NCBI RefSeq assembly: GCF_041435495.1
Contig: NZ_CP108644.1
Span: 2,480,001-2,544,000 of the forward strand
Length of the DNA: 64,000 bases
Source of the DNA: Streptomyces sp. NBC_01116
Lineage (GTDB): Bacteria > Actinomycetota > Actinomycetes > Streptomycetales > Streptomycetaceae
Direction of reading: 5' to 3'
This document shows positions 35,654 through 45,458 of the stretch, piece after piece. Under the pieces are notes generated by a model. The model worked only from the letters and a program-made list of their open reading frames with translations, was not told the DNA's origin and searched no databases. Numbering within the stretch: the stretch's first letter is position 1; each line of letters starts with the position of its first letter. A program made the translations under genes and the position numbers.

Positions 35654-36552
35654 TGCTCCTCGAATTCCTGAACCCTCCCTTCATGCAGCGGGCGCTCATC
35701 GCGGCCGTGCTGGTCGGCATCACCGCGCCCGCCATCGGCATCTACCTGGTGCAGCGCCGGCAGGCCCTGATGGGCGACGGCATCGGGCACATCGCGATGA
35801 CCGGCGTCGGCCTCGGCTTCCTGCTCTCCACCAGCCCGGTCTGGATGGCCACCGCCGTCGCCGTGGCCGGCGCGGTCGTGATGGAGCTGATCCGCTGGTA
35901 CGGACACACCCGCGGCGACCTCGCCCTCGCGATGCTGTTCTACGGCGGCATGGCGGGCGGCGTCATGCTGATCAACCTGTCCGACACGGGCTCCAACGCC
36001 AATCTGACCTCGTACCTCTTCGGCTCGCTGGCCACCGTCTCCGAGTCGGACGTCATCGCGATCTGCGTGCTGGCCGCCTTCGTGGTGCTGGTCACGGTGG
36101 GGCTGCGGCGGCAGTTGTTCGCGGTCAGCCAGGACGAGGAGTTCGCCCGGGTGTCCGGGCTGCCGGTGCGGGTGCTGAACCTGCTGATCGCGGTGACCGC
36201 CGCCGTGACCGTGACCGTCGCGATGCGGGTCGTCGGCCTGCTGCTGGTCAGCGCGCTGATGGTGGTGCCCGTGGCGGCGGCGCAGCAGATCACCAAGTCC
36301 TTCAGGGTCACCTTCGTGCTGGCCGTGGTGATCGGCACGGCCGTGACCCTCACCGGCACCGTGACCTCGTACTACCAGGACGTCCCGCCCGGCGCGACGA
36401 TCGTGCTGCTGGCCATCGCGGTGTTCGTGGCACTGACCGCGCTGGCCGCTCCGCTCGCGCGACGCCGGGCGCGGGCGAGCGAGGCGAAGGGCGCCGAGTG
36501 CACCCTTGGAGTACCGGGGGCCCGCCGGGAGCGGGACGACGTAAGCGTGTGA
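35653..36552 (+). CDS. znuB: Zinc ABC transporter permease
   Basis: 299 residues, about eight membrane helices, ABC-3 family. Features: IGIYLVQRRQALMGDGIGHIAMTG (split), FAVSQDEEFARVSGLPV (coupling loop) and VVGLLLVSALMVVPVAAAQQ. ATG overlaps the znuC stop by one base. The C-terminal 30 residues are charged and probably cytosolic. Completes the importer; zur follows 104 bases downstream. Confidence 0.93.
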   Translation: MLLEFLNPPFMQRALIAAVLVGITAPAIGIYLVQRRQALMGDGIGHIAMTGVGLGFLLSTSPVWMATAVAVAGAVVMELIRWYGHTRGDLALAMLFYGGMAGGVMLINLSDTGSNANLTSYLFGSLATVSESDVIAICVLAAFVVLVTVGLRRQLFAVSQDEEFARVSGLPVRVLNLLIAVTAAVTVTVAMRVVGLLLVSALMVVPVAAAQQITKSFRVTFVLAVVIGTAVTLTGTVTSYYQDVPPGATIVLLAIAVFVALTALAAPLARRRARASEAKGAECTLGVPGARRERDDVSV

Positions 36553-36656
36553 CAGCGGTACGTGTGACCGAGTCGCACCGTACGTGTTCGCCGGCGGTGC
36601 CCGGCCGGGCTGGCACAATGGCCCGACACATGTACGGGCGACACGAGGAGGCAGCT

Positions 36657-37091
36657 GTGGCCACGGCGCCGATCAGTGGCACGAACGCAGCGCCGGTGCG
36701 CGGCCGGTCCACCCGGCAGCGGGCGGCGGTGGCGGCGGCGCTCGACGAGGTCGACGAGTTCCGCAGCGCTCAGGAGCTGCACGACGTTCTCAAGCACCGC
36801 GGCGACTCCGTGGGCCTGACCACGGTCTACCGGACCCTGCAGTCCCTCGCCGACGCGGGTGAGGTCGACGTCCTGCGGACCACCGAGGGCGAGGCCGTCT
36901 ACCGGCGGTGTTCGACCGGTGACCATCACCACCACCTGGTCTGCCGGCTCTGCGGCAAGGCGGTGGAGGTCGAGGGCCCGGCCGTCGAGCAGTGGGCCGA
37001 GACGATCGCCGCCCAGCACGGCTATGTGAACGTCGCGCACACCGTCGAGGTCTTCGGCACCTGCGCGGAGTGCGCCGCGAGCAAGGCGTAA
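36657..37091 (+). CDS. zur: Zinc uptake regulator (Fur family)
   Basis: 144 residues. N-terminal winged helix (TRQRAAVAAALDEVDEFRSA, VGLTTVYRTLQSLADAGEVD) and C-terminal dimer/metal domain with STGDHHHHLVCRLCGKAVEV and FGTCAECA, giving the two C-x2-C structural zinc pairs. Represses zinc uptake when Zn-loaded. GTG 36657 has GGAGG 5 bases upstream. Placement behind znuABC and the Zur-like boxes before znuA identify it as Zur rather than Fur. Confidence 0.94.
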   Translation: MATAPISGTNAAPVRGRSTRQRAAVAAALDEVDEFRSAQELHDVLKHRGDSVGLTTVYRTLQSLADAGEVDVLRTTEGEAVYRRCSTGDHHHHLVCRLCGKAVEVEGPAVEQWAETIAAQHGYVNVAHTVEVFGTCAECAASKA

Positions 37092-37110
37092 CGAGCGGGA
37101 CACGAACGAG

Positions 37111-37156
37111 AAGAGGCGGGTCCGGGACGCTGTCAGCGTCCCGGACCCGCCTCTTT
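37111..37156. terminator. Bidirectional terminator between zur and uppS
   Basis: Perfect 21-bp stem (37111-37131, 37135-37155) with a 3-base loop, ending in TTT on the plus strand and starting AAGAG, so also usable on the minus strand. Confidence 0.9.
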
Positions 37157-37172
37157 CACGTCACTTTTCGCG

Positions 37173-38018
37173 TCACTTCTTGGCGGCCTCGGCGGCCTCG
37201 GCGGCCTTCGCCGCCTCCACCGCCTCCGCCCCGCCGAAGCGGCGGTCGCGCTGGGCGTACTCCAGGCAGGCCCGCCACAGGTCCCGACGGTCGAAATCCG
37301 GCCAGAGAACGTCCTGGAAGACCATCTCGGCGTACGCGCTCTGCCAGATCAGGTAGTTCGAGGTGCGCTGTTCGCCGCTCGGCCGCACGAAGAGGTCCAC
37401 GTCCGGCATGTCCGGGTAGTACGTGTACTTCGCGAAGGTCTTCTCGTTGACCTTGGAGGGGTCGAGCTTCCCGGCCGCCACGTCCTGGGCGATGCGCTGC
37501 GCGGCGTCCGCGATCTCGGCGCGGCCGCCGTAGTTGACGCAGAAGTACAGCGTCATCCTGTCGTTGTCCTTGGTCTGCTCCTGGGCGACCTGGAGCTCCT
37601 GGACGACGGACTTCCACAGCTTGGGCATGCGGCCCACCCAGCGGATGCGGATGCCGAGCTCGTCCATCTCGTCGCGGCGGCGGCGGATCACGTCGCGGTT
37701 GAAGTTCATCAGGAACTTCACCTCGTCCGGCGAGCGCTTCCAGTTCTCCGTGGAGAAGGCGTAGAGCGAGAGGTTCTTCACGCCCATCTCGATACAGCCC
37801 TTGAGAACGTCCATGACGACGCCCTCACCGACCTTGTGGCCCTCGGTGCGCGGCAGACCCCGCTCCTTGGCCCAGCGGCCGTTGCCGTCCATCACGACGG
37901 CGACGTGCTGGGGCACCAGCTCGCCGGGGATCTTCGGAGGCGTCGCGCCCGTGGGGTGCGGCTCGGGGGTCTTGTACGTGCGCCGGTTACGGCCGCCGAG
38001 GATCCCGCGTACTGCCAT
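37173..38018 (-). CDS. uppS: Isoprenyl transferase (undecaprenyl/polyprenyl diphosphate synthase type)
   Basis: 281 residues. cis-Prenyltransferase motifs: [20 protein letters not shown] (catalytic Asp), [45 protein letters not shown] and [14 protein letters not shown]. Makes the polyprenyl carrier for cell-wall synthesis. N-terminal 35 residues are basic and variable; the C-terminal Ala/Glu/Lys repeat ([14 protein letters not shown]) is low complexity. Probably co-transcribed with recO. Confidence 0.94.
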   Translation of the reverse strand: MAVRGILGGRNRRTYKTPEPHPTGATPPKIPGELVPQHVAVVMDGNGRWAKERGLPRTEGHKVGEGVVMDVLKGCIEMGVKNLSLYAFSTENWKRSPDEVKFLMNFNRDVIRRRRDEMDELGIRIRWVGRMPKLWKSVVQELQVAQEQTKDNDRMTLYFCVNYGGRAEIADAAQRIAQDVAAGKLDPSKVNEKTFAKYTYYPDMPDVDLFVRPSGEQRTSNYLIWQSAYAEMVFQDVLWPDFDRRDLWRACLEYAQRDRRFGGAEAVEAAKAAEAAEAAKK

Positions 38019-38039
38019 GAGCTTCTCAGTCTCCCTGTG

Positions 38040-38140
38040 TCACTTCTCCACGCGCCGCGCCGTCTGCCCGACGCACCGCGTCACTTCTCCGCGCACCGCG
38101 TCACTTCTCCACGTGCCGCGTCACTTCTCGACGTACCGCA
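38040..38140. repeat. 20-bp tandem repeats derived from the recO 3' end
   Basis: Units at 38040-38059, 38081-38100, 38101-38120 and 38121-38140 each begin TCACTTCTC; the last is the genuine end of recO (codons VEK-stop on the minus strand). A diverged 21-base unit fills 38060-38080. Each copy recreates an in-frame-like GAGAAGTGA. Confidence 0.85.
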
Positions 38141-38867
38141 GCGAACGCAGTCCGCGCTCCAGATGCCAGTGCAGATAGGCGGACACCAGTCCGCTCCCCT
38201 CCCTGACATGACGTGCCTCGCACGCGTCCGCCGTCGCCCAGTCGCCGCTGAGCAGCGCGCTCAGCAGGGCCAGGGCCTGTGCCGAGGGTACGACGCTGCC
38301 GGGGACCCGGCAGTCACCGCATATGACGCCCCCCGCCGCGACGGAGAAGAACCGGTTCGGACCGGGCATTCCGCACTTGGCGCAGTCCTCGAAGCTGGGC
38401 GCGTACCCGTTGACCGCGAGCGAGCGCAGCAGGAACGCGTCCAGGATCAGGTGCGGGGCGTGCTCGCCCCGGGCGAGGGTGCGCAGGCCGCCGACGAGCA
38501 GCAGATACTGCTGGACGGCCGGTTCGCCCTCGTGGTCGGTGAACCGCTCGGCGGTCTCCAGCATCGCGGTGCCCGCCGTGTAGCGCGCGTAGTCGGCGAC
38601 GATCCCGCCGCCGTAGGGGGCGATCGTCTCGCTCTGGGTGCAGAGCGGCAGCCCGCGGCCGACCAGCTCGCTGCCGCGCGCGAAGAACTGCACGTCGACG
38701 TGGGAGAAGGGCTCCAGGCGGGCGCCGAACTTGGATTTGGTGCGGCGCACCCCGCGGGCGACGGCCCGCACCCGGCCGTGGCCGCGGGTCAGGATCGTGA
38801 TGATCCGGTCGGCCTCGCCCAGTTTCTGCGTACGCAGCACGATGCCGTCGTCCCGGAACAAGCTCAT
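38121..38867 (-). CDS. recO: DNA repair protein RecO
   Basis: 248 residues. N-terminal OB fold (FRDDGIVLRTQKLGEADRII; VRAVARGVRRTKSKFGARLE) and a C-terminal helical domain with a zinc site CAKCGMPG and ICGDC. Loads RecA via RecF/RecR in recombinational repair. ATG 38867 gives the conserved MSLFRDDG start. The stop codon region is tandemly duplicated downstream. Confidence 0.93.
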   Translation of the reverse strand: MSLFRDDGIVLRTQKLGEADRIITILTRGHGRVRAVARGVRRTKSKFGARLEPFSHVDVQFFARGSELVGRGLPLCTQSETIAPYGGGIVADYARYTAGTAMLETAERFTDHEGEPAVQQYLLLVGGLRTLARGEHAPHLILDAFLLRSLAVNGYAPSFEDCAKCGMPGPNRFFSVAAGGVICGDCRVPGSVVPSAQALALLSALLSGDWATADACEARHVREGSGLVSAYLHWHLERGLRSLRYVEK

Positions 38868-38924
38868 GGGCCCATTGTCGCCCACCTGGGGCCTCCCGTG
38901 GCGGGGGCGGCCCGGAGAAGGCCG

Positions 38925-39629
38925 CTACGAGGGCGTACGGGCGGCCGCGGCCAGCAGGCGGGCGGTGTCGTCGGCGGGGAGCTGGAGGGCGCTGCCGACC
39001 GTGGTCAGGACCTGGCGCTCGGCGGCGCAGTAGGGACCGTCGGCCAGCGCGATCCTGGCGCCCTGGAGGAGGACGGACTCGCGGCCGGCGGTGGCCAGGT
39101 GCGGGGCGAGCGGGGCCAGCACCTCGTGCAGCTCGATGGCGAGGGTCGGGCCGCAGGCCTCGGCGGCCGGGTCGGAGCCGGAGCCCCGGCCGGTGTCGGC
39201 GGCCAGCACCTCGACGACGGTGAACAGCTGCTCCTGGGTGCAGTCGTCGAGCCCGGCGTCGCGCACGGTGGCGACGGCGGCCTCCAGGACGGTGCGGGAG
39301 GTGGTGCCCCCGGCGGCGAGGACGGCCAGGGTGACGGTGTGGACGGCCTCGCGGAGCATCGTCGAGAACCGGGTCGTGGTGGGGTGGTCCAGCGCCTCGG
39401 GGGCGTAGTGGGTGAGGCAGGCGGCGCACTCGACGACGGGCTCGGTCTCGCCCCGGCGGACCAGCGGGACGCCGAGGACGGTGAGGCGGCGGCGGCCGGT
39501 GAGCCGGCGGTAGTTGCGGTCTCCCCCGCAGCCGGGGCAGAAGAAGGCGCCGTCGCCGACGGCGTCCCAGATGGTGCGAACGCCGCAGAGGACCGGCCTC
39601 AGAGCGCGTTGTCCTTTGGTTGACCGCAC
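38925..39629 (-). CDS. TerB-like domain protein with N-terminal zinc ribbon
   Basis: 234 residues. An N-terminal zinc-ribbon-like block FCPGCGGDRNYR and VECAACLTHY (about 30-75), then a TerB-type helical domain (about 90-225; TFSTMLREAVHTVTLAVLAA-like opening, acidic residues). Similar to tellurite-resistance TerB proteins, but function is unproved. GTG 39629 has GGAGG 8 bases upstream; a longer start at 39689 adds Cys-containing, poorly conserved residues. Confidence 0.8.
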   Translation of the reverse strand: MRSTKGQRALRPVLCGVRTIWDAVGDGAFFCPGCGGDRNYRRLTGRRRLTVLGVPLVRRGETEPVVECAACLTHYAPEALDHPTTTRFSTMLREAVHTVTLAVLAAGGTTSRTVLEAAVATVRDAGLDDCTQEQLFTVVEVLAADTGRGSGSDPAAEACGPTLAIELHEVLAPLAPHLATAGRESVLLQGARIALADGPYCAAERQVLTTVGSALQLPADDTARLLAAAARTPS

Positions 39630-39852
39630 GTCGCACACCTCCGTAACGCTCCGGCAACATTGCCGTGTGTTGGACGTGATGTTAGCCACACGCGCGATGC
39701 GGCGTCAGCCTCTGGGACGTCACAACCCCTGGATATGGCCGAACCCCGACCACCCGGTGCGGGCGGTCGGGGTCCGTCAATGCCGTCGTACGGGGTCGAA
39801 CCGGACGTCCGTACGAAGAGGGGACGCGAAGGCCCGGGAGGGGCCGGTCGGG

Positions 39853-41742
<1,890 letters not shown>

Positions 41743-41761
<19 letters not shown>

Positions 41762-41790
41762 CAGCTAAGGAGAAGCAGCCCGAAACGCAT
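41743..41790 (-). CDS. leuL: leuA leader peptide
   Basis: 15 residues, MRFGLLLLSCRGEGL, with four consecutive Leu codons (CTG CTT CTC CTT) and a final Leu before TAG. It sits 84 bases upstream of leuA. This is the classical leucine-attenuation design and matches the leucine leader known before actinobacterial leuA genes. Stalling when Leu-tRNA is scarce would expose alternative folding and raise leuA expression. The ribosome site is weak. Confidence 0.85.
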
Positions 41791-41947
41791 GATGCGACGA
41801 GCGTAACCGAGTGTGGCCCGTGGTGTCGGTCCGTATCAGTATGCGGGACCGGGCATCGATGACGGGTAAACGGTGACTCATCACTCCATTTCGTCAATCA
41901 TCGTCGCAACCAGTGACAGGGCCGTGACGGAGTGCCACAGTCGTTGT

Positions 41948-43024
41948 ATGCACCTTCGAACCGACGGCGATCTCCACCCCGTCTTCTGCACCATCGTTCC
42001 GCCCCACGTCCTCGATCACCTGTCCCGGTCCGCCGACGCCCGGCTCGCGGATCCGGCCCGCCGCACGCTGGCCGCCGACGGCCTCCGCCGCGAGGGCCGT
42101 CGGACGAAGGCCCTCGCCGCCGTCCCGAGCACCCCCGGCGTACTGGCGGTCCCCACCAAGCCCCACCGCACCCTGTACGACTGCCGGAACGGCACCGCCC
42201 TGCCCGGCCGCCAGGTCCGCGACGAGGGCGACAAGCCCACCTCGGACGCCAGCGTCAACCGCGCGTACGCCGGCCTCGGCGCCACCTTCGAGCTGCTGCT
42301 CTCGGCGTACGGGCGCAGCTCGATCGACGGCAAGGGGCTGCCGCTCATCGGCTCCGTGCACTACGGCGAGGAGTACAACAACGCGTTCTTCGACGGCGAG
42401 CAGATGGTCTTCGGGGACGGCGACGGCGAGATCTTCCTCGACTTCACCGTCGCGGTCGACGTGATCGCCCACGAGCTGGCCCACGGCCTGACGCAGTACA
42501 CCGCCAACCTGCGCTACGAGGGCCAGTCCGGCGCGCTCAACGAGTCGGTCTCCGATGTCTTCGGCTCGCTGGTGAAGCAGTACTCGCTGGGCCAGAGCGC
42601 GGAGCAGGCCGACTGGCTGATCGGGGCCGGGCTGCTGGCGCCCCGGGTCAGCGGGGACGCGCTGCGCTCGATGAAGGCCCCCGGCACGGCGTACGACGAC
42701 GACGTCCTCGGCAAGGACCCGCAGCCGGGCTCCATGGCGGACTACATCGAGACGGAGGAGGACAACGGCGGGGTCCACCTCAACTCCGGCATCCCCAACC
42801 GCGCGTTCCACCTCCTGGCCACCGCGCTGGGCGGCAACTCCTGGGAGCGTGCCGGGCAGATCTGGTTCGACGTGCTGACCGGCGGCGAGCTGACGGCCAC
42901 CGCGGACTTCGCGGAGTTCGCCCGGCTGACGGTCACGGCGGCGGGCGACCGCTTCGGCGCGGGCGACGAGCGGGAGGCGGTCCTGAAGGCCTGGTCGGAG
43001 GTGGGCGTGCCGACCAAGGCGTGA
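41948..43024 (+). CDS. M4 family (protealysin-like) metallopeptidase
   Basis: 358 residues, no signal peptide. Short N-terminal propeptide (about 1-50: PVFCTIVPPHVLDHL is the protealysin-type PPL region), then the thermolysin fold: AYAGLGATFELLLSAYGRSS, VIAHELAHGLTQYTANL (HELAH, His175, Glu176, His179), GALNESVSDVFGSLV (third ligand Glu near 199) and GVHLNSGIPNRAF. Length and propeptide fit the protealysin group, often intracellular. ATG 41948 was chosen as the family start. The inhibitor-like gene follows at 43084. Confidence 0.93.
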   Translation: MHLRTDGDLHPVFCTIVPPHVLDHLSRSADARLADPARRTLAADGLRREGRRTKALAAVPSTPGVLAVPTKPHRTLYDCRNGTALPGRQVRDEGDKPTSDASVNRAYAGLGATFELLLSAYGRSSIDGKGLPLIGSVHYGEEYNNAFFDGEQMVFGDGDGEIFLDFTVAVDVIAHELAHGLTQYTANLRYEGQSGALNESVSDVFGSLVKQYSLGQSAEQADWLIGAGLLAPRVSGDALRSMKAPGTAYDDDVLGKDPQPGSMADYIETEEDNGGVHLNSGIPNRAFHLLATALGGNSWERAGQIWFDVLTGGELTATADFAEFARLTVTAAGDRFGAGDEREAVLKAWSEVGVPTKA

Positions 43025-43083
43025 CCCGGCCCGCCGAGGAGTCGGGGTTGAGCGTCCGCGCGGCCCCCGATAGACAGGACCCC

Positions 43084-43350
43084 ATGCGTATTCAGGTCAG
43101 CCGGACCGGCGGCTTCGCCGGCATCGCCCGCCGCCATGAGGTCGACACCGAGGGCCGGGCGGACGCCCAGGAGTGGCACACGCTCGCCGAGGAGGCGCTC
43201 GCCTCCGCGCGGGACAGCCCGACGACGGGCGTACCGGACGGCTTCCGGTACGCGATCACCGTCGGGGACCGCACCGTGTACTGCGCTGACCCCGATCTGA
43301 CCGGGGCGCAGCGCACGCTGATCTCACGCGTCCTCAAGGAGGGCGCGTGA
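43084..43350 (+). CDS. Emfourin-like protealysin inhibitor
   Basis: 88 residues: MRIQVSRTGGFAGIARRHEV, a central helical segment (WHTLAEEALASAR) and FRYAITVGDRTVYCADPDL. This matches emfourin, the proteinaceous inhibitor of protealysin-like M4 enzymes, and it lies 59 bases behind an M4 gene as in known pairs. Both appear cytosolic, so the inhibitor would restrain the protease inside the cell. Identification is by sequence pattern plus context. Confidence 0.82.
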   Translation: MRIQVSRTGGFAGIARRHEVDTEGRADAQEWHTLAEEALASARDSPTTGVPDGFRYAITVGDRTVYCADPDLTGAQRTLISRVLKEGA

Positions 43351-43375
43351 GATCGGCACCTTCCGCCGGACGTCT

Positions 43376-44341
43376 CTAGAACCCGAGCTTGCGCAGCTGC
43401 TTCGGGTCGCGCTGCCAGTCCTTGGCGACCTTCACGTGCAGGTCCAGGAAGACCGGCGTGCCGAGCAGGGCCTCGATGTGCTTGCGGGACTTGGTGCCGA
43501 CGTCCTTCAGCCGCTGGCCCTTCGGGCCGATGATGATGCCCTTCTGGCTGGGGCGCTCGATGTAGACGTTGGCGTGGATGTCCAGCAGCGGCTTGTCCGC
43601 CGGGCGGTCCGTGCGCGGCAGCATCTCCTCGACGACGACCGCGATGGAGTGCGGCAGCTCGTCGCGTACGCCCTCCAGCGCCGCCTCGCGGATCAGCTCC
43701 GCGACCATGACCATCTCCGGCTCGTCGGTGAGGTCGCCCTCCGGGTAGAGCGGCGGGCTCACGGGGAGCAGCGGGGCGATGAGGTCGGCGAGCAGGCCGA
43801 CCTGCTGGTCCTTGACCGCCGAGACCGGGATGATCTCGGCCCACTCGAAGCCCAGTTCGTCGGCGAGCGCGGAGACGGCGAGGAGCTGTTCGGCCAGCGC
43901 CTTCGACTCGACCAGGTCGGTCTTGGTGATGATGGCGATCTTGGGGGTCTTCTTGATCCCCGCGAGCTCCTTGACGATGTACTTGTCGCCGGGGCCGAGC
44001 TTCTGGTCGGCGGGCAGGCAGAAGCCGATGACGTCGACCTCGGCCCAGGTGGTCCGCACGACGTCGTTGAGCCGCTCGCCCAGGAGCGTGCGCGGCTTGT
44101 GGAGGCCGGGGGTGTCGACCAGGATCAGCTGCGCGTCGTCACGGTGCACGATGCCGCGCACCGTGTGCCGGGTGGTCTGGGGGCGGTTGGAGGTGATCGC
44201 CACCTTCTGACCGACGAGAGCGTTCGTGAGGGTGGACTTGCCCGCGTTGGGGCGGCCCACGAAGCAGGCGAAGCCGGCCCGGTGGGGGGAGGTGGTCTCC
44301 GCTTGCGCGGCAGCGGATTCTTGGTTCGGTCGAGCGCTCAT
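43376..44341 (-). CDS. era: GTPase Era
   Basis: 321 residues. G1 GRPNAGKSTLTNALVGQKVA, G2/G3 TTRHTVRG and DTPGLHKP, G4 TKTD, then the KH RNA-binding domain with PSQKGIIIGPKGQRLKDVG. Binds 16S rRNA and aids 30S assembly. ATG 44341 was chosen; an upstream Met adds a few nonconserved residues. Convergent with the emfourin gene. Confidence 0.95.
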   Translation of the reverse strand: MSARPNQESAAAQAETTSPHRAGFACFVGRPNAGKSTLTNALVGQKVAITSNRPQTTRHTVRGIVHRDDAQLILVDTPGLHKPRTLLGERLNDVVRTTWAEVDVIGFCLPADQKLGPGDKYIVKELAGIKKTPKIAIITKTDLVESKALAEQLLAVSALADELGFEWAEIIPVSAVKDQQVGLLADLIAPLLPVSPPLYPEGDLTDEPEMVMVAELIREAALEGVRDELPHSIAVVVEEMLPRTDRPADKPLLDIHANVYIERPSQKGIIIGPKGQRLKDVGTKSRKHIEALLGTPVFLDLHVKVAKDWQRDPKQLRKLGF

Positions 44342-44410
44342 GGCGACCATTCTCCCCGATCCCGGCGGCACCCGAGCACAGTGGGCCGCGCGAGGGTCCT
44401 CACGGGGGCC

Positions 44411-45358
44411 TCACTCCGTGCGCGTACGGCGTCGGCGGGCCCGTGCCCAGAGGGCCCCTCCGGCGGCGACGAGCACCGTGAGCACTCCGGCCAGGAGCCA
44501 CGGCACGGCGAGGAACGTGACGGCCGCCGACTCCCGGGTGCCCTTCGCGGTGGCGGTGAGCTCGACCTCGGCCCGGTCCAGCTGCGGCGCCCCGTCCCAG
44601 GTCTCGGTCAGCCGGACCTGCTGGCGGGGCAGCAGCTCGGCGGGCGGCTTCGTCAGGCCGCGCCTCAGCAGGGTCCGGCCGAAGAGGCCCTCGGCGCGGA
44701 GGGCGACGGCGGGGGCGAGGGTGACGTTCCCCCGGTTGTGCAGGGTGTACGAGATGACGGCGCGGCTCGTGCCGGTGCCCGGGACCAGGGGCCGGTCCTG
44801 CTCGATCCGGATGTCCTCGACGGAGAGCGCGGGGACGGTGGGCCCGTTGACCCGCAGGTGGATACGGGCGCCGACGGCCCGGCGGACCCCGACGGCCAGG
44901 GCGCCGCGGCGGGTGGCCCCGACGCGTTCGTCCAGGGCGATCAGCGCGCCGGGGTGGTCCCCCGGCTCGGCGTTCTCCGGGACGGTGATGGTCAGGGGCA
45001 CGGTGACCGAGGCCTTGGGGCCCACGGTGACGGTGTCGCGGTCGGTGCGGGCCCACGCGCCGATGGAGCGCTGCTTCTCCTTCCGGTCGCGGACCGCGAA
45101 GCCGCCGTCGCGCGGGGTGTTGTAGGCGTCGGCCGCGTACAGCCGCAGGGTCAGCGGCTTCGCGGTCTTGTTGGTGATGGTGACCCGGTCGGTGAGCGTG
45201 CTGCCCGGGGCGGCGAAGAGGAAGAGGGAGGGGCGCGTCCCGGACGGGCCGGTGGCCGGCCGGACGGACCAGCTGCCGTTGTCCGCCGGGTGGGCGGCGG
45301 GCGCGCCGAGGAGGAGCAGCAGGGCAGCCGTCGGGAGGAGCACGGAGAGCTTGCGCAC
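44411..45358 (-). CDS. DUF916 (WxL-interacting-like) surface protein
   Basis: 315 residues. Signal peptide (LSVLLPTAALLLLLGAPAAH), two Ig-like DUF916-type domains: SVRPATGPSGTRPSLFLFAA, DRVTITNKTAKPLTLRLYAA, ALIALDERVGATRRGALAVG, and a C-terminal membrane segment (about 283-303) with a basic tail RARRRRTRTE. DUF916 proteins in Firmicutes accompany WxL cell-wall proteins. Here a WxL-like protein is encoded 100 bases upstream on the same strand, supporting the assignment. Confidence 0.8.
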   Translation of the reverse strand: MRKLSVLLPTAALLLLLGAPAAHPADNGSWSVRPATGPSGTRPSLFLFAAPGSTLTDRVTITNKTAKPLTLRLYAADAYNTPRDGGFAVRDRKEKQRSIGAWARTDRDTVTVGPKASVTVPLTITVPENAEPGDHPGALIALDERVGATRRGALAVGVRRAVGARIHLRVNGPTVPALSVEDIRIEQDRPLVPGTGTSRAVISYTLHNRGNVTLAPAVALRAEGLFGRTLLRRGLTKPPAELLPRQQVRLTETWDGAPQLDRAEVELTATAKGTRESAAVTFLAVPWLLAGVLTVLVAAGGALWARARRRRTRTE

Positions 45359-45458
45359 GGTACGGGACCCCCAGGTCGCGTCCGGGTGGAGTGGGCCGGC
45401 CGGGTGCGCGCCCGGCCCACGGTGGTGAGGCCGAGGGCCTCGGGTGCGGGTCGGCGCC

